A DNA stretch of 64,000 nt from Verrucomicrobiota bacterium (GCA_016200005.1 JACQFP010000061.1:1-64000); one strand, 5' to 3'; numbered from the stretch's first letter, positions 37,495-46,270 are shown. Made by a program: numbers and translations. Notes: generated by a model not told the origin, from the letters alone.

Positions 37495-38570
37495 TGGCCA
37501 ACAATCCATTACCACGGTTAGACGAGCGACCCGACGTTCGGGCCATGCTGCTACCTTTTTGCCGGCTCAAGCCGGGGGCAGTCTGGATAGACCCCATATC
37601 GGGTCACACGGTGGGATGTCTGGACGCTTCGAACCCTGACGATATTGCAGCGTTGATGGATGGGCAGAAGGCGGAGTTGGCCATTCAGGACCCGCCCTAC
37701 AACCTTGTCGCATTCAAGGAAAGGACTGTCGGCGAGTTCATTGCATGGTGCAAGCGGTGGGTGCAGCGTACGCTGGAATCACTGGCTCCGAACGCCTCCC
37801 TGTATGTCTGGCTGGGTGCAGACCAAAGGGAGGGCTTCCAACCGTTGCCCGACTTCATGATTATGATGAGGTCCCTACCAGTAGCAACCCGCAGCTTCAT
37901 CACAATGCGAAACCAGCGCGGCTACGGGACGCAGAAGAATTGGATGGCCGTCCGTCAGGAACTGCTCTACTATACAAAGGGCACCCCGATTTTCAACGTC
38001 GAGGCCGAATACACCGACATCCCTAAAATTCTTCGCGGCTACTACAAAGAGGTCAACGGGCAAGTCACTGAGAACATGCAGCGTAGCAAATCGGAGAACA
38101 TCCGGGCAGGCAACGTGTGGGTCGACATTCAGCAAGTGTTCTACCGGATGGACGAAAACGTCAACGGGTGCTACGCACAAAAGCCCTTGAAGTGCATTGA
38201 CCGCATCGTTCGAGCATCTTCGGACCCTGGCGGCCTCGTGGTGGACTTCTTCGCCCACTCGGGCACCACACTTCTGTCCTGTGAGATTTTGAAGCGACGC
38301 TGCTTCACCATCGACACGGATCCAGTCTTTTGCGAAATCACCATCAGGCGGCTTGAGCATTACCGCAAGACCGGTCGGCTGGGCTGGCAGAACACTCACG
38401 CATTCGAGCACGATCTTCCTGTCCAATTTGAGCCGGTTGAACAAGAACCTGTCGGAAAGGAACCAGTGGTGATCGCGCCGACAAAACCAACCACGCTGGA
38501 ACCTACCCGGCAACGCGGGAGGCGGCCCAAGCCCAAGGCGGAACCAGCAATGCAAGCCAGCTTTTTTTGA
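37491..38570 (+). CDS. Type II DNA adenine-type methyltransferase (beta class), inserted R-M module
   Basis: About 359 residues. ATG 37491 is chosen because GGAAGG lies nine bases upstream and it overlaps the remnant stop; ATGs at 37482 and 37494 are possible. Motif IV QDPPYNLV is near residue 66, and motif I FFAHSGTTLLSCEIL near 255 follows it, the beta-class order. DPPY suggests N6-adenine or N4-cytosine methylation. A Pro/Lys-rich tail (RQRGRRPKPKAEP) ends the protein. The next gene, a PD-(D/E)XK protein, overlaps by four bases, so the two form a restriction-modification pair. Confidence 0.88.
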   Translation: MMANNPLPRLDERPDVRAMLLPFCRLKPGAVWIDPISGHTVGCLDASNPDDIAALMDGQKAELAIQDPPYNLVAFKERTVGEFIAWCKRWVQRTLESLAPNASLYVWLGADQREGFQPLPDFMIMMRSLPVATRSFITMRNQRGYGTQKNWMAVRQELLYYTKGTPIFNVEAEYTDIPKILRGYYKEVNGQVTENMQRSKSENIRAGNVWVDIQQVFYRMDENVNGCYAQKPLKCIDRIVRASSDPGGLVVDFFAHSGTTLLSCEILKRRCFTIDTDPVFCEITIRRLEHYRKTGRLGWQNTHAFEHDLPVQFEPVEQEPVGKEPVVIAPTKPTTLEPTRQRGRRPKPKAEPAMQASFF

Positions 38571-39289
38571 TTGTGGAAAAGCTCAAACAAGAATTGGACC
38601 GGCTTATTGCCACATTGCCAAACGAAAAGAATTTCCGGTCCAAGTTGGAGAGTCTCGTTTCAGTATATCCGTTTAATGAGTATGAGTATGTCATCTCGGC
38701 ACTACTGGGCGCCGACAAACTGACTTTTAACGACTACGTCGAACTGCGGGACGCCTACATTGCCAGGAACAAGTTTCTTTACATTTTCGAGATCGGTGCG
38801 CCACGGGGCTTCGGGGAGTCTTGGGCACAAGGGCATCTGTCTGAACTTGTCCCTGACATGGTGTCGCCCAGCAAGAAGTTGGACCCCAGCTATTCTGGAG
38901 AATACGATTTCTTTCTGGACAGCAATATCAAGATTGAGGTTAAGGCTTCCCGCGCGGTGGATTTCGACACCACGGAGCCACTTTACGTCAAAGCCCTGTC
39001 CAACGATTCGACAAAGGACTTTGACATGAATTTCCAGCAGGTGAAACCAGGTTGCTGTGACGTGTTCATCTGGCTGGGGGTCTGGCGGGATAGAATTCGC
39101 TATTGGGTCTTGGCATCGAAAGAAGTCTCAGGCAACAAATATTACTCGACTGGCCAGCATCGGGGCAATACAGGAGAGGGACAACTGCACATCAGACGAG
39201 ACAACATGAAAGAATTCGAGAAGTATGAAGCGCGCTCGAATGCTTTACTGCAAGCCATTAGAGACGCGTACAAGCGGCAGCACAGTTGA
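38567..39289 (+). CDS. Probable type II restriction endonuclease (PD-(D/E)XK)
   Basis: About 240 residues. The frame opens at TTG 38567, overlapping the methyltransferase stop; GTG 38573 is an alternative start. The nuclease core is SGEYDFFLDSNIKIEVKASR: Asp of YDFF, then E-V-K ten residues later, the PD-(D/E)XK pattern. An upstream acidic helix (NDYVELRDAYIARNKF) and a later QVKPGCCDVFIWLGV support the fold. It is called a restriction enzyme because of the coupled methyltransferase; the recognition site is unknown. The stop overlaps the next frame. Confidence 0.82.
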   Translation: MIVEKLKQELDRLIATLPNEKNFRSKLESLVSVYPFNEYEYVISALLGADKLTFNDYVELRDAYIARNKFLYIFEIGAPRGFGESWAQGHLSELVPDMVSPSKKLDPSYSGEYDFFLDSNIKIEVKASRAVDFDTTEPLYVKALSNDSTKDFDMNFQQVKPGCCDVFIWLGVWRDRIRYWVLASKEVSGNKYYSTGQHRGNTGEGQLHIRRDNMKEFEKYEARSNALLQAIRDAYKRQHS

Positions 39290-39840
39290 CCGACAAGCGG
39301 AGTCTTTGTCACAAATACCGGTCATTGAACCAAGTCACCGGACTCCTGTTGGTTGACCCGTTCTGCGGTTGCGGCACGACAGTTCACGCAGCGCAAAAGA
39401 CGGGTCGCCAGTGGATCAGCATTGATGTCACGTTTCTCGCCATCAACTTCATCAAACGCCGCCTGTGCGATGCGTTCGGCGAGGAATTGCAATTTGAGGA
39501 AAAGGGTCAGCCCACGGATTTCGCCAGCGCGCAACGGCTGGCGGAACTGGACAAGTTCCAATTCCAGCATTGGGCGCTCTCGCTCATTGACGCGCGTCCA
39601 CTCAAGGAAGGCGACGGCAAGGGCGCGGATCGCGGCGTGGACGGCTTGCTGTATTTCTACGAGTCCAAGGATGAGCGGCGCAAAATCATCGTGCAGGTCA
39701 AAGGCGGCGGCGTGAAGCGGAATGACGTGGCGACGTCGCTCGGCGACGTGAACAATCAGAAAGCGGCGGGCGGAATCCTCCTCACGCTGGAAAAGCCCAC
39801 CAATCCGAGAATGGTTTCAACCTGCTCTACCCTTGAATAA
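39286..39840 (+). pseudogene. C-terminal remnant of the interrupted DNA methyltransferase with Mrr-like domain
   Basis: From about 39343 the frame reads LLLVDPFCGCGTTVHAAQK and continues through WISIDVTFLAINFIKRRL, the motif I region expected in the second half of the methyltransferase begun at 37342. A Mrr/PD-(D/E)XK-like domain follows (DRGVDGLLYFYESKDE, then KIIVQVKGGGVKRNDV, GDVNNQKAAGGILLTLEKPT). The native end is also lost: after about 39813 it reads MVSTCSTLE and stops. A putative TTG start overlapping the endonuclease stop could still express this fragment. Confidence 0.8.
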
Positions 39841-39914
39841 AGATGCCAGTTCCCTACAGCCACAATCAAATTCAGTATCAATGACACCGCCAACATTGCA
39901 AACCCCACCACCAG

Positions 39915-40085
39915 CAATATCTCCTTCACGATTCGAGCTTCGTTCACGCCGGTTAATTTTTCTTTCAACCCGTGCTCCTCGACGAACAATTCGTCGTGCT
40001 TCAAGCCCAGCAAGTGGAGCAGGATGGCGTGCCAGTCCGGAACACTGACACGATTCTCGACCGTAGCCAGGCCGAGTCCGTATAG
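39915..40085 (-). pseudogene. C-terminal remnant of a DUF1501 (sulfatase-like) protein
   Basis: The minus strand reads LGLATVENRVSVPDWHAILL, then HLLGLKHDELFVEEHGL and KEKLTGVNEARIVKEIL. This is the usual end of DUF1501 proteins of Planctomycetes and Verrucomicrobia (VxVxDxHATxLHxLGLDHxxL, then LTxVxxxxVVKEIL). No start or N-terminal part is present and the frame reads on past the usual end. It abuts the tsf remnant. Confidence 0.75.
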
Positions 40086-40086
40086 T

Positions 40087-40437
40087 TCAAACCGCCAAAC
40101 TTTCACCCACCTGAAATCGGACAAAGCGACGAATGGCGATTTCGTCGTCCAGTTTTTTGGCCACGGACGCGGCATGTTCCTTGACCGTGACTTCGGAATT
40201 TCGTTTTACGAAACCCTGATCCAGCAAACAATAACCTTGGTAAAATTTTTCCAGTTTGCCTTCGACAATCTTGGCGATGGCTTGGGGAGGCTTGTTCTTC
40301 ACCTGTTCCGCCGCGATTTCTTTTTCCTTGGCCAGCAACCCCGGGTCAACCTGGTCGCGTGACACGACAAACGGATGGCCCGCGGCGATTTGCAACGTGA
40401 TGTCGCGCACCAGTTGTTTGAAATCATCATGCGCCAC
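40087..40437 (-). pseudogene. tsf: C-terminal remnant of elongation factor Ts
   Basis: About 116 residues match the second half of EF-Ts: DDFKQLVRDITLQIAAGHPF, KEKEIAAEQVKNKPPQAIAK, IVEGKLEKFYQGYCLLDQGF and the end RRFVRFQVGES. The N-terminal UBA-like domain and the TDFVA signature are missing; similarity begins right at the position following them. An open frame from ATG 40458 could express the piece, but an EF-Ts without its N-terminus would not exchange EF-Tu nucleotide. A full tsf must exist elsewhere. Confidence 0.82.
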
Positions 40438-40513
40438 CGTCGCCTCCTTGCCCCACATTCTCCGCCGCTCAAAAAAGGGTGGAAAGATGCGTGGTCATCG
40501 GGGAAAGTCAGGC

Positions 40514-42262
40514 ATGACAGAGACAGTGAGTTCGAAATCACCCGTAACCTCGGTCGAGGAAATACAGCAAGGTTGGCACGAGTTGAAGCTGCGGGTCGGT
40601 CAACTGGAAGCCGAGCGCAGTGCGCTCGAACAAGAGAACAAGGCGCTGCGCTTCCTGTTGGAAAGAGTCATCGAGCACCGGCAAAAATCCCACAGCGAAC
40701 TGGTGCTCCTGCTGTCCGGCATGGTCAGCAAACTGCCCATCAATGACGTCGGGGTGATCGTTTCCAAACTGGTGGAACACAACAAAAACGTCAGCGAAAT
40801 CTGCGCCACGCTGGCCAAGGGCAAAGCCGACGCCGATTTGCCCCAGCCAGAGATTCTGAAGGCGCTGGACCAGACGAAGCGTGACCTTGTGGCGGCCTTG
40901 AAACCGGCGGTTGATGAATTGATCCAGTTGGATACGCCGTTGGAAACCGCCATGTTGCGGTCGCTGGTCGAGAAACCGGAGTTGTTTTTTTCGCCGGCCG
41001 TGGTGCGGGCCAATCGTTGTTTCGTCAAAGGGCAGGTGGCGCGGGAGCGGATCGTCAGGGAATTTGGCGAGGAAGCGTTGAGCTTCTTCAATGACATGAC
41101 CACCGATCCAAAACTGAATCCGCGTCCAAAATCAGAAGAGATAGTTCTGACGTTTAAAAATGATTTCGAAGCGTTGTTTCAACAAAACACCGCCCTGCTG
41201 CCGGACAAACGAGCGGGCCTGCTGGCGCTTTACCAGCGCATTCAGCGCAGTAAAGGTGAGCCGGCTCGCGCGCAGAAGAACGCTTTCTACAAACTGTCGT
41301 TCCTCCTTGAGTTGCTTCATTATTATGAAAACCAGAATACCGAAACGCCGGAGGGCGTCTTTGCCCAGCGATTACCTGTGCTGATTGAACATCTGGTTGT
41401 CCCGGGCGCGCAAGATGACCTGGATGAACAACTGATTCTTCAGGCGGAGGGCTTGCTGGCCTTCGTCACCAGGCCGGAGCATCGTCTGATGATCGCGAAC
41501 AACGTCGGCAAAACCGGGCGTGCGGGAAAAACGCTGCGGTATGTGCTCAAGCTCCGGCTGGCCAAAAGCCCCGCCACCCAAAATGAAATCATCCCGGAGT
41601 TCGTCAAACATCTCCTGCCGTCGCCCCAAAAACCGCCGCCACCACCAACCCTGGCGGCTGTTTTGCGCCTGCTTCACCCCGACACGCAACGGCGCGTGGT
41701 GCATGCCCTCATGGATTTTGACAAGCTTCGGCGGGAGGAAGCGGAGGCCTTGGGTCGGGCGCTCGCGAAGGAGTTGGGTCTCACGGGGCTGGAGCAGGAG
41801 GCCAAGGCACCGCTCCACGTCACGGCGGAGATGGAGCGGGAGATGGCCTGGGGCCGGATCAAAGCCATGATTACGGGCCGGGATGAACCCGCGGCCATCG
41901 CCGCCGCCATTCGCGACCGGTTGCGGAAAAAATACGAATCAGACGAAATCAGGCAGAGTTGGATGACCCTGATCGAAGCGGACGCGATTTCGCTGATCAG
42001 AATCTTTTGTCAACTGCCCTATCTTCCCGATGGCAGCACCGATCCGATTGCCCAGGCGATGATGGGAACCTACGTCATGCGGCTCACGCATGAGAAGTAT
42101 GCGGCCACCTATATCAAAGTCGTGAACAGCCTGAAAAACATGTTCAAGGCCAAATCCGACAGTCCCACCTTGCTCAATTTTATCCGACTGGTGAAATGGG
42201 TGGATGCCGAGGCGGCAAAAAAACTGAGCACGGATATCGGGATGGCGGCCCCTGTGAAGTAG
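40514..42262 (+). CDS. Large hypothetical protein with N-terminal coiled coil
   Basis: About 582 residues from ATG 40514 (an ATG at 40487 with GGTGG upstream is also possible). Residues about 20-60 form a coiled coil (RVGQLEAERSALEQENKALR). The rest is predicted to be helical with no transmembrane segment, a Pro stretch (SPQKPPPPPTL) near the middle and a helical C-terminus. It contains no enzyme motif that I recognise. It starts just beyond the fragment zone of the island and reads away from it, so it may be the first backbone gene on this side. It has no clear operon partner. Confidence 0.7.
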   Translation: MTETVSSKSPVTSVEEIQQGWHELKLRVGQLEAERSALEQENKALRFLLERVIEHRQKSHSELVLLLSGMVSKLPINDVGVIVSKLVEHNKNVSEICATLAKGKADADLPQPEILKALDQTKRDLVAALKPAVDELIQLDTPLETAMLRSLVEKPELFFSPAVVRANRCFVKGQVARERIVREFGEEALSFFNDMTTDPKLNPRPKSEEIVLTFKNDFEALFQQNTALLPDKRAGLLALYQRIQRSKGEPARAQKNAFYKLSFLLELLHYYENQNTETPEGVFAQRLPVLIEHLVVPGAQDDLDEQLILQAEGLLAFVTRPEHRLMIANNVGKTGRAGKTLRYVLKLRLAKSPATQNEIIPEFVKHLLPSPQKPPPPPTLAAVLRLLHPDTQRRVVHALMDFDKLRREEAEALGRALAKELGLTGLEQEAKAPLHVTAEMEREMAWGRIKAMITGRDEPAAIAAAIRDRLRKKYESDEIRQSWMTLIEADAISLIRIFCQLPYLPDGSTDPIAQAMMGTYVMRLTHEKYAATYIKVVNSLKNMFKAKSDSPTLLNFIRLVKWVDAEAAKKLSTDIGMAAPVK

Positions 42263-42541
42263 CGCAGCTTCACAACGGTCGTGATGTAGTGGGCGCGGAC
42301 CTCAGCGGACGATCGCGTAGGGACACGCGACGCCAGAGCGATTCCCAGACTAGATTTTGGAATAGGCGGCACCAAGCGACCAATGAAAAGCGCCGATAAA
42401 TCGGACGCACACCAGACGTGTCGCGAGGTTTAACCGCCATCAGCATTCGCGAAGCGTCTGGAGTGCGTGCGCTTGAGCGCCGCTCACTTATTTTCTCGGA
42501 GATGACTTCTGGCAATTGCTGTTACGAGGTTAAGGCCACTG
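42263..42541. other. Intergenic region with a GCGTCTGGAGTGCG-type repeat
   Basis: 279 bases between convergent genes with no credible gene. Bases 42449-42485 contain CGCGAAGCGTCTGGAGTGCG followed by TGCGCTTGAGCGCCGCT. I recall this sequence type as a repeat of Pedosphaera-like genomes; only one copy was noticed here. Confidence 0.5.
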
Positions 42542-43795
42542 CTACTTCGCCGCCTTCACGTCGTAACACCAAAGGGAGCCGAAGTCGCGGATGTAAAGCC
42601 GGCCGTTGGCCACGACCGGATAAGCCCAGGCCTTGGACTGTCCGCGCTCCGGCAGGTTGGGCGGCGTGAAATGTCCCTTCTCGCGATACGCCTCCGGCGA
42701 CGGTTCAACCAGCATCACGTCTCCGGTCTCGTTGTGGAGATAAAGGCGACCGTCCGCCACCAACCACGAGGCCGGAGTGGCGCGTTCCTCCCATTTGATC
42801 TGGCCGGTTTTGAATTCAACGCACAACAACGCCTGAGCCGTCGAGCCGTAAAAGTAGTCGCCGACTTTCACCACGCCCCCGATGCCAATGGGCAGCTTGG
42901 GTGAGAAGTACTTTTCTTCGGTTTCGAACACGCCGTCTTTCTTCGCGATTCTGGTCAACGCACCGCCCGCGCGATACGCGCCGCTGTAGATGTCAGCGCC
43001 GTCGGCCAGCGGCGTGAGAATGACCGCCGGGCTTTTCCCCGCGGATTTGTCGTAACGCCAGAGGAACTTTCCGGACTTCGCGTTCACAGCGACCAGACCC
43101 TTGGCAAGGAACTGGACGATTTGCCGAACGCCACCATCCTCCACGATAATCGCCGAGGCGTATGCGGCTTCATCACCGCCCGGCACGGGACACTTCCAGA
43201 TCCGCTCGCCCGTTTTCTTCCGCAAAGCCACCAACGTGGCATTGCTGCCGCCCGGCGTGCATACGAGCGCATCGCCGACGATCAACGGCGATTCCGCGTA
43301 AGCCCACTCGCCGGGTTTGCCCCCGAAGTCCGTGCGGAGATTTTTTTGCCAGCGCACTTTGCCCGTGCCCGACTCCAGACACGCCAGATCACCATCCGAA
43401 CCGAGCGCATAGAGAACCTTTCCTGCCACGGTCGGCGTGGAGCGGGCCGCGGGATAATTCGGGTCCTGTTTTGGATTGCCCACCTTGCCGAGGCGTGTCT
43501 GCCAGATTCGTTTGCCGTCCTTGACCGCGCGCGCCTGCACGAACTCATTGTCGAGTCCCGCGTTCCCCAACAGATAGAGCCGATCTCCAACCACGGCGGG
43601 CGTCGAGTAGCCGCTGCCGGCGTCGGTGATCTGCCACCGCAGCTTCGGGCCGTCCTTTGGCCATTCTTGCAGCAGGCCGGTTTCCTGGGCAATCCCGTTA
43701 CGCTGTGGCCCGCGCCATTGCGGCCAGTCGCCCGCCCCGACCGACACAACGGTTGCCAACACGAGAACAGCCGGAATTCCAAACGATCGTTTCAT
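42542..43795 (-). CDS. Exported PQQ-like beta-propeller (BamB-type) protein
   Basis: A 417-residue protein. The signal peptide MKRSFGIPAVLVLATVVSVG is followed by the marker GDWPQWRGPQRNGI common in planctomycete and verrucomicrobial PQQ-propeller proteins. Repeated blades have the A-x-D/N-x-x-T/S-G-x-x-x-W form: LESGTGKVRWQKNL, ALRKKTGERIWKCPV, AVNAKSGKFLWRYD, EFKTGQIKWEE. It probably binds a ligand or scaffolds proteins outside the cytoplasm; no quinoprotein dehydrogenase residues are obvious. Confidence 0.87.
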   Translation of the reverse strand: MKRSFGIPAVLVLATVVSVGAGDWPQWRGPQRNGIAQETGLLQEWPKDGPKLRWQITDAGSGYSTPAVVGDRLYLLGNAGLDNEFVQARAVKDGKRIWQTRLGKVGNPKQDPNYPAARSTPTVAGKVLYALGSDGDLACLESGTGKVRWQKNLRTDFGGKPGEWAYAESPLIVGDALVCTPGGSNATLVALRKKTGERIWKCPVPGGDEAAYASAIIVEDGGVRQIVQFLAKGLVAVNAKSGKFLWRYDKSAGKSPAVILTPLADGADIYSGAYRAGGALTRIAKKDGVFETEEKYFSPKLPIGIGGVVKVGDYFYGSTAQALLCVEFKTGQIKWEERATPASWLVADGRLYLHNETGDVMLVEPSPEAYREKGHFTPPNLPERGQSKAWAYPVVANGRLYIRDFGSLWCYDVKAAK

Positions 43796-44132
43796 AATGA
43801 CTGGATGTTTGCCGGCGAATTATTGTCCCCCGGCACCGCGCGGCGTCAAAACTTTTCTAAGAGCGCGTACGGAAATACGACGGCGAGGGGGATTCTACCG
43901 TTTATGTCCACGCTTTGGCGTGCGTCGGTCGTGCTTGCCGGCTAAAGCCGGGACGCCAAACGGCTTTTCCGTGCATGCTCTGACGCGCTGAGCAACCTCA
44001 AAGCGTGTGTTCATTGCAGCGCCGATGGCTTTTCTTATAGGTTGGAATGTAGGTAACGGAAAAGATACGCTGCGCAGCACCGTAGCACTTGCATTTCTCA
44101 ATCACAGTTTGATGCGCAAGCCCTGAAATCCA
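43796..44132. other. Intergenic region with short hairpin repeats
   Basis: 337 bases between divergent genes with no credible gene. CACGCTTTGGCGTG (43909-43922) and TTGCCGGCTAAAGCCGGGA (near 43935) each form small hairpins; the second resembles GCCGGCTAGAACCGGC near 61566. Promoters of both flanking genes must lie here but were not resolved. Confidence 0.5.
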
Positions 44133-44984
44133 ATGCAAACCCGCAAATGGTGGCTAACGCTGCTGGTCGTCGCCGGAGTTTTGATAGCGATGGGCTTGCT
44201 CATCTTCAAATCACGCCAGCTTCCGCCAAGTCCACCGTTGCCGTCGCCAAATGGCTACGATGATTTTCTGAAGGCCACGCAAGTACTCACCCGCGATAAT
44301 CAGGAAGCGCTTAAGTTGGTGCGGGTCGGTTTGAGTCGCTATTGTCGCGTGCCAACGATTTACACTGAGTCATACATGACAGTGCACTTGCCCGAACTCT
44401 CATCCTTCAAGGTGCTGGCACAAACCCTTGTTGCGGAGGGACAATTGGCCGAGAACGAACACCGGACGAACGACGCCTCGGTAATTTATCTGGATACGAT
44501 GCGTTTTGGTCAGAAACTTAGCCACGGCGGGTTGATGCTGGATGGGTTGGTGGGCATCGCTTGCGAAAACGTCGGCTTTGTACCTCTGAAACGCTTATCG
44601 GCCAGTCTGGACGCCAAACAATGTCGCGAGGTGATTCAAGCTCTGGAAGCTTTGGAGAAAAACCGCGAACCGGCTGACGAAATCATGCAGCAGGAGAAAC
44701 ATTGGGGGAGTCGAACCTTGGGTGTGAAGTATCTTTTTTATTATGTGCAGAACTTGGTGCTGACTCGGACCTTGAACCCTTACAAAGCATCCATGCAAAG
44801 ATTTGAGCAGAAGATCCAAATCGTGCAAATGCAGAATCGATTATTGATGATTCAGCTTGCCGCTCGCGCCTACGAACTGGAAAAGGGCCACGGCCCCAAG
44901 AGTATCGCGGAGTTGGTGTCCGACTATCTCAAAGCCATTCCGAAAGACCCGTTTACCGGAACAAACATGGTTTATCGACCGTGA
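44133..44984 (+). CDS. Hypothetical membrane-anchored protein, tandem paralogue 1
   Basis: A 283-residue protein with one N-terminal membrane segment (WWLTLLVVAGVLIAMGLLIF), then a short Pro-rich linker (RQLPPSPPLPSPNGYDDF) and a helical extracytoplasmic domain. The C-terminus reads AYELEKGHGPKSIAELVSDY followed by LKAIPKDPFTGTNMVY, a pattern reminiscent of the C-terminal ends of pseudopilin-like DUF1559 or general-secretion proteins. No named family is assigned. The next gene, 22 bases downstream, encodes a clear paralogue. Confidence 0.75.
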   Translation: MQTRKWWLTLLVVAGVLIAMGLLIFKSRQLPPSPPLPSPNGYDDFLKATQVLTRDNQEALKLVRVGLSRYCRVPTIYTESYMTVHLPELSSFKVLAQTLVAEGQLAENEHRTNDASVIYLDTMRFGQKLSHGGLMLDGLVGIACENVGFVPLKRLSASLDAKQCREVIQALEALEKNREPADEIMQQEKHWGSRTLGVKYLFYYVQNLVLTRTLNPYKASMQRFEQKIQIVQMQNRLLMIQLAARAYELEKGHGPKSIAELVSDYLKAIPKDPFTGTNMVYRP

Positions 44985-45006
44985 ATCAACTTCCTCAGAC
45001 TCGCTC

Positions 45007-45903
45007 ATGAAAATTCAGAAACGGATCATTATTCTGGCGGTAATGGCGTTTGTGGCGATCTTGGGTTCGTTGGTAATAGCGGTCAAGCGTTCGCCAAGTC
45101 GCGCGCCGTTGCCGTCGCCGAACGGCTACGATGATTTTGTGAAGGCGGGGCTGGCATTGACCGGTGGTGCATCCGGCTACGGCTACATGACTCGTGAGGA
45201 ACTTCGCGTGGTGGTGACCAAAGATGCTGCTCCGCTTGAACTCGTGCGAATTGGATTAACCAAGGAATGTCGCGTTCCGATTGAGTATTCAGTAAATTAT
45301 CTCTGGAGCCACGCGCCAGAGCGGGCTGCGATAAGACATCTGGCTTTTACCCTTCTCGCGGATGGCGAACTCGCTGAAATGGAAGGACGAAACAGTGAAG
45401 CAGCGCGAGCTTACCTGCAGTGCGTGCAACTCGGTCAGGAAACTAGCCGCGGTGGAGTTTGGACAGACAAACTTGTCGGGATCGCTTGTGAAGCCTTCGG
45501 TTCGACTCCGTTACAAAACCTCCTGACGAATCTTACTGCCAGGGAATGTCGTGACGTTATTCAGAGTTTGGAGACCATTGAGAAGCATCGAGAATCATTT
45601 GGCGATATAATGGAGCACGAGAGAGACTTTTCTCGGCGCGTATTCCCATTTTATCAACGAGTTGTTGGAAGCATTCTGCGCTTTTTCAACTTTGTTGGGA
45701 TAAAGCAGGCTGAACAAAAAGCTTTCCAGAAGTTTCAAACTCAAGACCGACGACGACGAGAATTGCTGATTGACGTCGCCTCCCGCGCTTACGAATTGGA
45801 AAAAGGCCGACGGCCCAAAAGCATTGCGGAGTTAGTGCCTGACTACCTCAGAGCGATTCCGAAAGACCCGCTCACCGGAACGAACATGATTTACACACCG
45901 TGA
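45007..45903 (+). CDS. Hypothetical membrane-anchored protein, tandem paralogue 2
   Basis: A 298-residue protein. ATG 45007 gives a signal anchor (MKIQKRIIILAVMAFVAILG). It shares with paralogue 1 the PLPSPNGYDDF linker, the CRVP..Y region, the AxExxGFxPLxxL-like middle segment, and the ending YELEKGRRPKSIAELVPDYL followed by RAIPKDPLTGTNMIY. The two are a tandem duplication that has diverged moderately. The cupin gene follows after 12 bases, so all three may be one transcript. Confidence 0.75.
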   Translation: MKIQKRIIILAVMAFVAILGSLVIAVKRSPSRAPLPSPNGYDDFVKAGLALTGGASGYGYMTREELRVVVTKDAAPLELVRIGLTKECRVPIEYSVNYLWSHAPERAAIRHLAFTLLADGELAEMEGRNSEAARAYLQCVQLGQETSRGGVWTDKLVGIACEAFGSTPLQNLLTNLTARECRDVIQSLETIEKHRESFGDIMEHERDFSRRVFPFYQRVVGSILRFFNFVGIKQAEQKAFQKFQTQDRRRRELLIDVASRAYELEKGRRPKSIAELVPDYLRAIPKDPLTGTNMIYTP

Positions 45904-45915
45904 AGGAGAAATGTT

Positions 45916-46257
45916 ATGGCCAACTACATGATTGCTCAACTGGACGAGATTGAACCGGTGCGGTGTCCTTGCGGCTTCGCCAGCCGCGCCTTTGCAGCGC
46001 CGGACAATACCGTGGCCACGATGCACCTCGTGGAGATCCAGCAAGATTCCCGCACCCATTATCACAAGCGGATGACGGAGCTGTATCTGGTGTTGGAAGG
46101 TGAAGGGCAGATTGAACTGGACGGCCAGTTGTTTCCGCTCAAACCGATGACCGCCATTTTCATCAAGCCCGGCTGTCGCCATCGCGCCATCGGAAAACTG
46201 AAACTCATCAACGTGCCAATCCCCGCCTTCGACGAAGCAGACGAGTGGTTTGATTGA
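45916..46257 (+). CDS. Small cupin-domain protein
   Basis: A 113-residue single-domain cupin. Metal-binding motif 1 is HYHKRMTELYLVLEGEG (His-x-His-x4-Glu) and motif 2 is PGCRHRAIG (Pro-Gly-x2-His), joined by LDGQLFPLKPMTAIFI. Such small cupins are isomerases, dioxygenases or sensors; the substrate cannot be read from the sequence. A two-cysteine N-terminus (CPCG) is notable. It follows the paralogue pair by 12 bases. Confidence 0.85.
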   Translation: MANYMIAQLDEIEPVRCPCGFASRAFAAPDNTVATMHLVEIQQDSRTHYHKRMTELYLVLEGEGQIELDGQLFPLKPMTAIFIKPGCRHRAIGKLKLINVPIPAFDEADEWFD

Positions 46258-46270
46258 GGCCGGAAACGCC

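Noticed and set aside
40087-40458. A functional short EF-Ts
   Set aside because: The N-terminal UBA-like domain and TDFVA region needed for EF-Tu exchange are absent, so it is listed as a fragment.
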